From: Avena insularis
Lineage: Eukaryota; Streptophyta; Magnoliopsida; Poales; Poaceae
Direction of reading: 5' to 3'
NCBI GenBank assembly: GCA_023614405.1
Contig: CM042685.1
Location: 86,232,684-86,296,683 of the forward strand
DNA: 64,000 bases
Within the stretch, counting starts at the first letter, position 1. Each line of letters opens with the position of its first letter. Under the pieces are notes generated by a model, which was given only the letters and a program-made list of their open reading frames with translations, was not told the origin of the DNA and ran no database searches. The translations under genes were made by a program, and so were the position numbers. Positions 21,152-32,454 of the stretch are shown here, one piece after another.

Positions 21152-22655
21152 TGATGACCCACAATTATAGGGGTTGTATCGTAGTACTTTTGATAAATAG
21201 GAGTGTCAATTCCAACGAGGAGCAGAAGGTGCTGAACAGTGGTATGGAGCAGGAAATCCTTGTGAATACTTAGCAAACGGATTTTTAGTGGTTTTCTGAC
21301 AAGGCAACAAAACAAAGAGAAAGTAACAAAAGTAACGAGCAAACGGAGCAAGTGTCCCAATCCTTTCGTAGCAAAGGACAAGCCGGTGGAAATACTTATA
21401 AGGACCAAACGTTCTCGAGGACACATGTGAATTCTGTCAAGTGCTTTCGCATCAAATAGCTGAGTACTCTTCTCTAGTGTTGTAAGTGTTGTGTGGGTGA
21501 ACATGTGCTAATGTACCGACCGTACTTGGACTAGTACATACTTGTGATTAAACCCCCTGCAAAGATCCGTAACTATAGGAAAGTAATTAAGATATAAATC
21601 TAACCACAGCCTTAAACTCTAAGATCCTACACTCCCGTGTGCAAAGGTGTCCTAATGGGGGTTCAGGTTTCTGTCACTCCGGCAACCCCACAATTAGTAG
21701 CCAAATACACAACGCATTCCCCTAGGCCCATAAATGGTGAAGTATCATGTAGTCGACGTTCACATGACACCACTAGAAGAATAGCACCACAACTTAAATA
21801 ATAAACCATTGAATAATAAATCATCACAGATTCACTACTAACAATATGACTTCTCCCATGTCCTCAAGAACTAAACGAACTACTCACAAGACATCATATG
21901 GATCAAGATAAAAGATGATATGGTAATGGGTAACAATCTGAACATAAACAATAATCCAATGGTTCCACTCACAAGCATCAACTATAAAAGTAATTAACAC
22001 CGGGAAAGTTTCCCCTATTGAACTAAGCAATATACAACACAATTGTTACAGCGGGACAGAGTGGTGGTGATGGTGCTGGTGGAGATGATGGTGTGGATGA
22101 TGATGATCCTGATGAACCCTAGCTTCACGATGGTGTTGATGGCGATAGTCTCCCCTCTTCGGGAAGGAATTCCCCCGGCAGAAATATGTCTGTCGGAGAG
22201 ATCTTTCTCTCTCGGTGTTTTCCGCCCCTAGAGGCGAGGGAAATCTATCTGTGGTCGCTCCTTGAGCCTTAGGGTTTCGTAGGGAACATACATGCGAAGG
22301 GGCGGAGTCGGAGGTCGGGCAGGTGGGCCACACCTTCCCTAGGCGTGGGCTCAGGTGGGCCCGTGCCTAGGGGGGTGTGGGCCCCCTACGGCCCCTCTTT
22401 GCTCCTCCTTCTGGCTTCCTTCGTCTTTTGGTAAAATAATATGTTTCCATATTTTTCTGGTATTTTTCTGATCTTGAAATTGCACCAAAACGCCTTCTTT
22501 TCCATCAGAATCCAGACTCCGGTAGTCCATCCTCCAAGAATCATACAATATGCATAAACAGATGAAAAGCCATAAGTAATACCTCATAATAAGACAAATA
22601 TCAATGAATAGAGGTAAATTATGATATAGAAAGGTGATGCAAATTGGGCGTATCA
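21152..22655 (-). repeat. W 5' LTR (1504 bp)
   Basis: Aligns end to end with 4322-5821. TGATACG...GGTCATCA on the element strand. Several substitutions and small indels separate the two W LTRs, which points to an older insertion than DE. Confidence 0.9.
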
Positions 22656-22800
22656 ACAACCAATCTCTTTACTTTGTTTTTGTTTTTCTTAGTTTATTTT
22701 TATTTGTTTGGTTTGCTTCTTTTTATCAAAAACACAAAAAAATAAGTTTCTACTTTAGTTTCTGTTTCTGTTTCTGTTGGTTTGCTTTAATCTTGCAAAA
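22656..22800 (+). other. H leader, resumed after the W insertion
   Basis: T-rich untranslated leader between the W TSD and the H gag ATG. Together with 4236-4321 it forms the H leader. It contains a short TTTCTGTTTCTG repeat near 22760. No gene seen. Confidence 0.7.
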
Positions 22801-23494
22801 ATGACTACTCCTGAAAACACTAAGTTGTGTTACTTCACTAGCACAAACAACAATGATTTCATCTGCACACATATTGCTCCTCCTGTTCCTGAAGCTACTT
22901 TCTATGGAATTAAACCTTCTTTGTTGAATCTTGTTATGAAAGAACAATTCTCTGGTGCTAGTACTGATGATGTTGCTACCCACATTAATAATTTTGTTGA
23001 ACTTTGTGAGATGCATAAATATAAGGATGTATATGGAGATATTATTAAGCTTAAATTGTTTCCTTTCTCTCTAAGAGGAAGAGATAAAGACTGGTTGCTA
23101 TCTTTGCCTAAAAATAGTATTGATTCTTGGATTAAATGCAAAGCTGCTTTCATGGAAAATATTATCCTCCTGCTAAGATTATATCTATGAGAAGTGACAT
23201 AATCAAATTTAAACAATTTGATAATGAACATGTTGCTCAAGCATGGGAAAGAATGAAATCTTTGGTGAACAATTGTCCCACTCATGGACTGACTACTTGG
23301 ATGATTATCCAAACCTTTTATGCAGGACTGAATTTTTCTTCAAGAAATCTGTTGGATTCGGCTGCTAGAGGTACCTTTATGACCATCACTTTGCATGCTG
23401 CAATAAGGCTCTTAGATAATATGATGATTAATTATTCTAATTGGCACACTAAGAGAGCTCCACAAGGTAATAAAGTAAAATTTGTTGAAGAAAC
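22801..23494 (+). pseudogene. H gag, N-terminal part
   Basis: Athila-type Gag; coats the element RNA in the cytoplasm. It starts at ATG 22801 (MTTPENTK). The capsid core contains LKLFPFSLRGRDKDWL, SIDSWIKCKAAF and, after a frameshift, IKFKQFDNEHVAQAWERMK and LNFSSRNLLDSAARG. One base is missing in an A run near 23158, which shifts the frame (the usual K-Y-Y-P-P reading is lost). Copia-1 interrupts the coding sequence at 23494 within a GAA-AC context. The frame resumes exactly after the TSD at 60433. Confidence 0.85.
23490..23494. repeat. TSD of copia-1 (GAAAC), left copy
   Basis: The mate is at 60429-60433, 36.9 kb away. It shows that both outer ends of copia-1 survive and that everything between them arrived with or after it. 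Confidence 0.9.
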
Positions 23495-24787
23495 TGAAGG
23501 AAATATGCCCTAGAGGCGGTCATAGAGATGATTATATTTATTATGTATCCATGAGTTATTGTAATGTTCCTTGAATATCCATAGTAGGCAACTTGTATTT
23601 ATTGGCAATTATGTGAATTGTTTGTGAAACTCTTTACTTGTATGGTTATCTAATAGTGTCCCTAGTCAGAGTTCATGTGAGGACACACGTGAATATTAGA
23701 CTAGCACATCGATTGGTTGATGACTATGTTTCGCAAGTCATAGAAATGGAGATGTCAAACTAATGATGTGGACACATTTTATGAACATGGGGTTGGACCG
23801 ACCCAACTTGAGAATAGCAATTAGACTTGCAGCTCTCTCTACACATCGTGTACGTTTTGTCCTTAGACCTGAGATTGTCGCATGTACTTGAGATGTGGAT
23901 CGACCTACTTTGGGGTTATCAGACGCTACTCCGTAACTGGGTAGTTATAAAGGTAGTTTTCGGGTTTGTCCTGAAGCATGCTGCAAGGCATGGTAAATCA
24001 AGATGGGATTTGACCCTCTCTACTTGAGAGAGATATCTCTGGGCCCCTCGAGTGATCGGATCCAGAAATGCATGGTTGTGCTACATAAGGTTAAGAGTTA
24101 ACCAAGTAAAGGGATTCCGAATCACAGTATCAAGAAAAGGAGGTTGGCTTGGAGATAGACCAAATATCATGAGGCAAAGGGAAAGACATGTACTAACCAT
24201 GTGATGGTTCGTCTGATATGATCTTTGTATGCGTTTAGGAGTTGGCATGTCTTGCTAGAGGCCGCTACCAACTATTGATAGAATAAGTGTATTCGTGTCA
24301 TGTCTATACGTATATGAACCTATAGGGTCACACACTTAAGGGGCTGGAAGCCTAATGAGGTTGGATCCAAATTAGACCAGGCTTAGGCTACTAATGGGCT
24401 TCTAATGTAGAAGCCTACTAGGGACGCCTATATAAGAGAGGGTGGGGCGAGATGACCAGGGTTAGACCATTCCACCCAGCCGCCACTCCTCACGCCTGTG
24501 TTGCACGCGCGGACCTAGCAGTCCGGCGTCTGATGCTTCCACCCTATGCGTGTGGATACCTCGGACGTTCTACAGCTATAGCACTTGGACGAGCCGCGCA
24601 AAGGGATATGTTCGTGGGACGAGGACAAGGAGGAGACGTAGAACGTCTACACTGCCTGGACGCGCTTCATCAAGTTCCGCAACCGCGCGTCTAGTGGTAA
24701 TCCCGTGATCTATGACAACAGTATTCCTGGTTTACCTGGTAGAAAAGTTTTTGATTTGCACTAGTGTAGCCTACCCGTATCCCTTCA
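23495..24787 (+). repeat. copia-1 5' LTR (1293 bp)
   Basis: TGAAGGAAATATGCCCTAGAGG...CGTATCCCTTCA. The start resembles the BARE/Angela LTR start. TATATAAGAGAGG at 24429-24441 is the likely TATA box. The last 180 bp match 60245-60428. Confidence 0.85.
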
Positions 24788-24788
24788 G

Positions 24789-24806
24789 TGGTATCAGAGC
24801 CGATGT
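24789..24806 (+). other. copia-1 primer-binding site (initiator tRNA-Met)
   Basis: TGGTATCAGAGCCGATGT, 1 bp after the LTR end. Perfect for the 12-base TGGTATCAGAGC core. Confidence 0.85.
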
Positions 24807-26176
24807 TGTTCAGTTATAGGTTCGGGATGTTTGCATATGGTGATATGTAGATTGATATGAATGATGTGATCATTTATATGGCGGTATTTCAGGATTGATC
24901 TATCATCTTGCTTTCCATGATCGTAATTCTGAGGTCGTCTAACGACTTACCCCTACCGGTCGGTTTCCGCCATCGGGGTAGACAGTGACACATAAATCCT
25001 ATTGAATCACGCGAAAATCAATATGATTGATTGAATCGGAACCTAGATCTAAAATCGATGTACCGTGATCAAAGGAGTTTGGTCGAATTAGAACAATAGT
25101 CGGTTTATGGTAAATTTGATTTGTCGATCAAAATCCTTAAAGAAAATTGTATACCGCGAGGGGCGCTGCCCCTTCGAACCCCGTAGGGGGAGACCCCCTA
25201 GACCCCCCTTAATCGTAGCTCCTTTTGTATCTCGTTAAGGTAACTAGGTGCTGCGATTTCACATGATCTGGTAGAATGCGATTCTATGCATAACTTGTTT
25301 TTGCAGGATGTATGTGATCAGGCCCATATATGTATGTGATGCATGTATAAAATTTATCATGACCTGCGTGTCGTGAGTAGGGCAACACGGCTGGAGCCAT
25401 ATGTGTTGTCAATTATTGTAATGGCCTACGTGCCAACTTGTGATGATCCCAATACTATGTAATTTTGATTACTAGCTGTTAGGAGTAATAGCTTGTATTA
25501 TTTCTTGGAGGACTCATCACTTGGAGGATGGCTCGCATCGAACATGAAGATGGAGATCATCACGGTGGACAGGTTCTATGGCGATAGAGATCACCATGAG
25601 AAAATGTGCCATACTGTGTCACAACTATGTGAATGCTATTCTTACGCGTTTTACTCTATGCATGCTTAGATGATAGAAGTAGAACGATCCGTCAAAAAGT
25701 TTAAGTTAAACCATGCCCTCCCAACCAAACCTTGCACTATCCTATGCCCTGTACAATCGTTGGTGGTCCTATGAAATTAGGGTGCCGCGGTTTTCCTTGG
25801 CTGGATGGAGTTTGTATCGGATACCTACACGCATAAGGGTTGGTGAGCTTGACAAGGTAATCTTAACAGTTAAGGACCTTGGGGCATAAAGGTTGGGCGC
25901 CTAGTTTTTACATAGACATGTCACCCAACAACAAGAGTCATATGTGATATGATTAGCAAGTGTTGCTTACCGATTTACCTTGTCTTCTAGCAGTGATGCT
26001 AAAGCTCACTAGTCGACTTGTTAATTGTGGATCTTGAATCACTTAGTATCAATAGAGTGAGAGTATATTCTATTAAATTGTTTTAAGTGGGAGTATATGC
26101 TATTAGATTGTTTAATATATTTTACTCTTTCATGGTTACATGGCTTAGTATTTTGCATGTTTTTTGTTGTAGATCA
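24807..26176 (+). other. copia-1 leader with two strong hairpins
   Basis: Untranslated leader of about 1.4 kb. GGGGCGCTGCCCC (25160-25172) and TAGGGGGAGACCCCCTA (25184-25200) are adjacent inverted repeats about 370 nt after the PBS; the second is a perfect 7-bp stem with an AGA loop. They are candidates for RNA dimerisation or packaging. TTGTTGTAG just before the gag ATG resembles a 3' splice site. Confidence 0.6.
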
Positions 26177-27079
26177 ATGGCACCAAACACTGCATCACCT
26201 TTTTCTTTGCGTTTGATTCTTGATAAAGATAAACTAAATGGAACAAACTATTCGGACAAGGTCCATAAAATGAGAATTGTTCTCAGGTCTGATAAAAAGG
26301 AAACGGTTCTAGATACCCCAATCCCCAATGAACCTACTAATAATGCATCTGCTGCCCTCAATAATACCTACACGAGAGCATGTGATGATTCTCTTGAGGT
26401 TAGCTATCTTATGCTTGCATGCGTGGAACCTAAACTCTAAAAGAAGTTTGAGGATCAGGATGCGTACGATATGATCGTCGCGCTTAAGTACATGTTCCAA
26501 GATCAGGCAAGGACTGAGAGGTACAATGTTGCCAAGTCCTTTGTGGAATGTAAGCTGGCAGAGGGAGCAGCTGTAGGCCCCCATGTGATCAAAATGGTTG
26601 GTTACAATCAGACTTTGGAAATGTTTTGTTTTCCACTAGGCCAAGAGTTGGATACTGATTTAATTTTGGCATATCTTCCATCCAACTATGGGCAGTTCAT
26701 TTCGAACTACCATATGCATGGGGTAGAGAAGGGCCTTAATGAGTTATGCGGGATGCTAAAAATAGCAGAAAGTGACATGAAGAAGTGTGCAGGGCATAGC
26801 CATGTGATGGCTGTGCAGAACAAGCCTAGCTTCAAGAAAAAGGGTACTTCTTGGTCGAAGAAGAAGGGCAAGGCTGAGGATATGATCCCTAAGCCTGCAC
26901 CCAAGCAAAAGGTTGGACCTGTAGATGACACTGAGTGCTTCTTTTTTCATGAACATGGCCACTCGGAGAGAAACTGCAGCAATTACCAGGCTTCTTTGAA
27001 GAAGAGTGGAATTAAGAGTACTTCCCACTCAGGTACGCTTGTTGTAAATGATGTGGACATTATTCTCGTTGATTCTTAG
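26177..27079 (+). pseudogene. copia-1 gag, broken
   Basis: BARE-type Gag starting MAPNTASPFSLRLILDKDKL. A TAA at 26438-26440 (CEPK-L-stop, probably from CAA) splits it. The second part runs MIVALKYMFQ...LPSNYGQFISNYHMHG. The zinc knuckle is decayed (CFFFHEHGHSERNC, second Cys replaced). A TAG at 27077-27079 ends the piece just before protease. Confidence 0.85.
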
Positions 27080-28609
27080 GTTAACTCTTGGGTATTTGAT
27101 ACCAGATCGGTTGCTCATATTTGCAATTTGATGCAGGGGCTAATAAGGACTAGATAAGTGCAAAAAGTCGAAGTGGATTTTCGCGTCGGAAATAAAGCAA
27201 GGGCTGCTGCATTGTTCGTCGGCGTCATGCAACTTCACCTTCCATCAGGATTTATTATGGAGTTGAATAATTGTTACATTCCAAGTATGGGTCGAAACAT
27301 TTGATCACCTTCATGTTTGATGAGGGATGGATATTCATTTGCGAGTATGAACAATGGTTGTGTAATATCTAAGAATGATATGTTTATGGCTAATGCTCTC
27401 ATTGTGAATGAGTTATTTATTTTAAATCTTGATGATGCATCTGTTTACAATGTTAGTGCTAAAAGGCTTCGGCCTAATGATTTGAGTCCTACATATTTAT
27501 GGCATTGTCGTTTGGGGCATATTTATGGCATTGTCTTCTAACTTCGTTTGATTTTGAATCATACGAGACATGTCAGGCTTGTTTACTTGGAAAGATGACC
27601 AAGTCGCCTTTTTCGGGTTTACCCGAGAGAGCAACAGACTTGTTGGAACTCATACATACTGATGTATGTGGACCAATGAGCACGACAGCCAGAGGAGGAT
27701 ATCACTACTTCATTACTTTCATTGATGATTTCAGTAGATATGGTTATGTCTACTTGATGAAGCATAAGTCTGACACTTTTGAAAGGTTCAAGGAGTTTCA
27801 GAGTGAGGTAGAGAATCAACATGCAAGAAAATAAAGGTCTTGCGATCTGATTGTGGAGGTGAATATTTGATTCACGAATTTAGCAATCATCTTAAGAGTT
27901 GTGGAATTGTTCCACAGCTCATGCCGCCCAGAACGCCTCAAAGAAACGGGATCTCCGAACGACGCAATCGAAATTTGTTGGACATGGTTAGATCGATGAC
28001 GAGCCAGTTGGATTTACCATTATCATTTTGAGGTTACGCTCTAGAAACGGCAGCTTTCACACTTAATAGGGTACCATCTAAATTCGTAGTTAAGACAGCA
28101 TATGAGATGTGGACTAGAAAGAATCCCAGTTTGTCTTTTCTAAAGATTTGGGTTTGTGATGCATTTGTCAAGCGACTTCAGTCGGATAAGCTAACAGCCA
28201 AATCGGATAAGTGCATTTTTGTGGGATATCCAAGGGAAACATTAGGGTATTACTTCTACAACCAAGAAGAGGGCAAAGTGTTTGTTGCTCGTAGCGGTGT
28301 TTTCCTAGAGAAAGAGTTTCTCACAAAGGGAACAAGTGGAAGGTCTGTGCGACTTGAAGAAGTTCAAGATGAGCCAGTCGGGGATGCTTCTACGAGTGAT
28401 GCTATTGTAGAAGAACAAGTTGAGAAACACGTGGCAATAGAAGCACCATAACCACGAAGGTCGGTGAGGCTCCGCGAAGCACGGGAATTATTATTGTTAG
28501 ACAATGATGAGCCTGCGACCTATGCAGAAGCGATGGTGGACCCAGACTCTGAGAAATGGCTGATCGCCATGAGATCCAAGATAGAGTCCATGGGAGACAA
28601 TCAAGGTTG
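27080..28609 (+). pseudogene. copia-1 protease and integrase, broken
   Basis: Protease motif WVFDTRSVAHICN has DTR in place of DTG, which should kill activity. Further stops follow (for example after VGVMQ...MGRNI). The integrase zinc region is shortened: GHI is followed almost directly by LTSFDFESYETCQACLLGKM. The core keeps HTDVCGP, then (after a frameshift near 27834) RSDCGGEY and GISERRNRNLL with the catalytic Glu. Trp is replaced by TGA near 28030 before GYALETAAF. The C-terminal linker PDSEKWLIAMRSKIESMGDNQ runs into solo LTR C at 28609. Confidence 0.85.
28605..28609. repeat. TSD of solo LTR C (GGTTG), left copy
   Basis: The mate GTTTG is at 32455-32459, one substitution. The coding frame of copia-1 is restored with the right copy. 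Confidence 0.75.
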
Positions 28610-30139
28610 TGTCACATCCCAAAATTCTCCTAATTTTCGAATGTGAAATAAATAAATAAGTTTGATTGATTGTTTGACTATGTTGAAAATTCTCAAAGAG
28701 AAGAAACTTTTTGAATAGAAAATCCTCTCAACCTTGAATTCAAGATCTTATATTCTTTTGTTATGACCTAAGTAGCCATATAGGCAAAAGGGCATGGATT
28801 GATTATGGATTGTAGAATTGGTGTGCAAGATTTCAAAATGAAAATCATGAAGCATTCATAAGCATTTCATTACATCCATGCAAAGTTCTCACAAACTAAA
28901 TCCAAATCCTGGTATCTAAATCCTATAGTTGATTTGCCCAAATGTTCCTAAAGGAAATTAAATTGACTTTATAAAACCCATTGTTGCTAAGGCAGTGATT
29001 ATTGCTAAATTATAGCCTAAAAAGATCCAATTAATATTACAAAATTTTAAAAACAAAATTGAGCTTATTTGGAGCTATTATGAAAAAGTTATGGAAAAAA
29101 TACAAACAAATAAAGATATAAATAAAATGAAATATACAAGGATTTATAAATCCATTATTTGCAAACTAGTAAAAATATTATAAATATGATCCTACAATGA
29201 TCTATTCGATTTTAGAAAAATTTAGAAACAAGAATCATATCATTTGGAGTTCGTATGCAAAAGATATGAGGGAAACAAGTAAATAGAAAAAGAAAAAAAA
29301 ACTAACGGGCCGGCGGCCCAGCCAGGGACCGACCGAACCAGCCAGCGTACATAGAGAAGGGATCGATCAAGTTGCTTTAAATTCCATGCAAAACAGTTTT
29401 TGTCAAACCTATCTCTATTCAAACTCCTATAACTTTTTATCTACAACTCTGAATCGACTTCTGTTTGTTTCTACTTGTTATCTACTTCAAAACCTATCTC
29501 GCCACCATCCTAAACCTCCATATAAACTCGTGGAGCCACAACGGTATTAGTTTTCCTTCTCGAAATCCCGAATCTACACATGCCCGAATCTTATTTCGCT
29601 TTTTAACCCATCTAGACTTCGTTGTTTGCCTTTGGACAAAAAACGAAAGTTGTAGAACTCGTCGAAATCTATCAATCCCGACAAACCCTACCTCTTTTCA
29701 TCTACCACAGCCGGAGAATTTTGCATCGCAATATTTCAGATCTGACGGTGTAAATCCAAGATATACTCGCGCTCGTTTCTTCAAATCCAAATTCCTTTGG
29801 TGAGAAGGTAGGAATAATGATTCCCCACAACTTTCATGTTCTAAGTTTTTCAATTGGACCTACGGATTTATCTCTCTAACACAGATCTCTTTCTTGTCTA
29901 TTCTGAGCCAAAATCGGGTCGATCTCTTCTTCTAGCCACCGGATCCTATCTAGACGGTCGAGATCCAATCAAACCGGTGTGTTCCATGTCGTCATTCCGG
30001 TCAGCTTCCTCATCACGCCAGATCATTGTCAGGTCAGCATCTAGTCCCAGTCAGCATGCAAAGTCAACCTGTCTAGTCAGTGGAATATTCTCTGGAATAT
30101 TCCATTCGAATTTAAAATTGCACATTATAGATCTAACTT

Positions 30140-30765
30140 GTAAAATTCATTAGAAATTCATACAACTTTCAAAAATTGCCTATAATATATCAAATTGAAG
30201 ATAATTTTACGTAGAATCATCTTATCAGAATAGATCCAACCTTTACAGTACGTACCTACTGTAATGATTTAATTAGTTTTAATGGTCTTTTAGGTTAATA
30301 AATTCATAGAAAATTATCTGTAACTCCGAAAAATATGAACAATATATCAAATTGAAGCTACTATAATGTAGATTAATAATATATGGTTGGATCCAGCCTT
30401 TGCGGATTATTTACCCCGTAGCAATTTAATTAGTTTTAATGGCTTTATAAATCATTAAATTCATAGTAAATTAATTTCTTGTCACAAAAATACAAATGAT
30501 ATACCGATGGAAAGTTGGTTCCATGTAGATCATCAGTATGCAATTAGTTCAGGCTTTGACTCTAAGGTTTTTCCATGAAGATTTAAATAGATTAATGACT
30601 CTTTTGGAGTAATAAATTCATAAGGAAATAAATAATGCTCAGAAAATTACAAATAATATGTCTCTGGAATCACAATTCCGTGGAGATTTCAGATATAATT
30701 TTAGTTTGAATTTTAGGCAACAGAAACTATATGAATCATTTAAAACCCATTAAACACTATTTAAA
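30140..30765 (+). repeat. Degenerate ~157-bp tandem repeats inside solo LTR C
   Basis: Units begin with an AATTCATAG/AATTCATTAG motif at about 30141, 30291, 30447 and 30606, with shared TTTAATTAGTTTTAATGG ends in the first two. Later units are strongly diverged. Not seen in the L1 or DE LTRs. Confidence 0.55.
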
Positions 30766-31118
30766 TCATACAAAAAGATCTATAACTCCGATTAGAGTGA
30801 ATCCAATGCCTACTGGTTCGTATTAACGTCCTCTATCCAGTAAACGCAAGAAACAAATTTAATTCGACAATTAGAACAGGCGTTACAACAGAACTATTAA
30901 AACCCCTATATTGGCAAGTAATTATTAATAACAAGTACTCCATTGCATTAATTGTTTCTTTCATGCATCATATACTTCAGTACTGTTTAGAGAACTAAAA
31001 TAACCATTGTGACTTATTAAATTGTCATACATGCATTTGTTGTATTTGTTTGATCTCTTTGTGCTATTGTTTATGTTGTATGCAAATTGTTTGATCGATA
31101 GATTGCGAGGAGTACAAC

Positions 31119-31307
31119 GTGTGTGATTGCAACTACTATGATTGCAAGTATTGTGGTTATGACGAGTGCAACCATTATATCTATGAGGATTGTGAGGATT
31201 ATCTAATCGACTACATTTACAACAAAGGCAAGTGGTGCTATCTTGGTCATAAATGTCCTATTGTTTTCCTATGCATTATAGATGTTTTTGTAGAATTGCA
31301 TATGTAG
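31119..31307 (+). other. Cys-rich short ORF in solo LTR C, coding doubtful
   Basis: A 62-codon frame (MCDCNYYDCKYCGYDECNHY...) created by a run of TGYGATTGC-like microrepeats. The same place in DE (43860-43835 on the minus strand) reads as a shorter GATTGTGATTGTGAAGAGTG run without an ORF of note. Most likely a by-product of repeat expansion. Confidence 0.2.
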
Positions 31308-32454
31308 GAATTGATGTGTATATGCTATGCTATGTCCCATATTATTCCCTAATATTCCTTGTTTATGAGCCATCATATTGGTAGATTGCTTGGCTATGCT
31401 ATTTAGACGAGGAAGGGAATCATACCATGAAAAGTTATTTGTTTTGAAAGGATTTTATTTTGTTAAATGACAAACCAACATGATTTTAATGAACCACCTG
31501 GGAGGAATGGCATTGATTGGGTCATCGAGTGTGTATTATGGTGGGGAATGCCGCCCAGGACATTGAGAAAGGATTGGCTTCTTTGTTTGGTAGCTTTCAT
31601 GTGCAACCATGTGCCAATAATGAAATGGGCGGTTGGTTGGACTCAGTAGGTTGTGGTAACTCGAACCCATGTATCTAGAGATGTAGATAGTGTAGGTTGG
31701 ACCGGTGCGTGTCGGGTTTGGGAAGCTACTTCCCGAATGGTTCCTTCTTGGACTTCTCCCTATCATCACCCAATATGAGAGTGGTGGTACGAGCTGGGCT
31801 GACCAAGTCACATGGGTAAAGTGTACTAACCCCTGCAGGGTGTATAAACTAAGTGCTTAGCCGTGTCCCCGGTTATGGACAATTTGAGCGACCTGATACT
31901 AATGCTATGATATTTCTCACTCATCCTTATTTCTTAATTACTTAAAACTTGTTGGGTGAACATAATTCGGTAGGAGCACCTGGGAGTGAACCAGAGTGTC
32001 CTATTTATCGTATTGGAAAACTACTTTGTTACAAATGTTAGGATAAAATTGTTGCTTTATGCAAATGAGCCAGAGCTCCACTTGGCCAAATAAGCATGTA
32101 GTTGATAGATCTGTTGTTAATCAGTTTAGCCTACTTGTCATACATTCAATGTATTGACCATTCATGGCTGCAACGTTTCATGCTGCAGGTTATATCGTAT
32201 CTGAGTGATCGTTCATAGGTCACGAGACTCCACACAACAATTGTTCGCCTGTGGCACATTTGGAGGATGGAGATCTACCTTGTATTCGTTTTCCGCTGTG
32301 TACTTGAATAAATAATGTAAATTCTGGATCATATTTGTTGTATTTATGATGCACAGTAATATTTGGTATCATTTTGTACTATGTGTGCCAGTGAACCGAT
32401 CCAGGGATTGGCACTATACACATGAACTTAGCCTTATCAGGCGAGGGTGTTAGA

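Larger units (their letters stand above)
4322..22655 (-). mobile_element. Element W: Athila-like gag-protease Ty3/gypsy with extra ORF
   Basis: Minus-strand element. Right to left: 5' LTR 22655-21152, PBS 21140-21123, gag-protease 21035-9444 (interrupted by L1), noncoding region, a 112-aa ORF 8124-7786, noncoding region, PPT 5837-5822, 3' LTR 5821-4322. The 5-bp TSD ACAAC flanks it at 4317-4321 and 22656-22660. RT, RNase H and integrase are absent, so it is non-autonomous. It is the same family as A3 (33894-35945). Confidence 0.9.
28610..32454 (+). mobile_element. Solo LTR C (3845 bp) in copia-1
   Basis: TGTCACATCCCAAAATTC...GGTGTTAGA. The start and order of blocks match the L1 and DE LTRs, but most sequence is diverged. 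There is no PBS or internal domain and it directly interrupts the copia-1 coding frame. Flanks GGTTG (28605-28609) and GTTTG (32455-32459) are a TSD with one mismatch; removing C and one copy restores the copia-1 frame (Q-V-W-N-L). The last dinucleotide is GA rather than CA. Formed by recombination between two LTRs of a full element. Confidence 0.85.

Noticed and set aside
24452..24694. 80-codon ORF in the copia-1 5' LTR
   Set aside because: Lies in the transcribed LTR leader; the 3' LTR remnant (60245-60428) does not keep the frame in a recognisable way.
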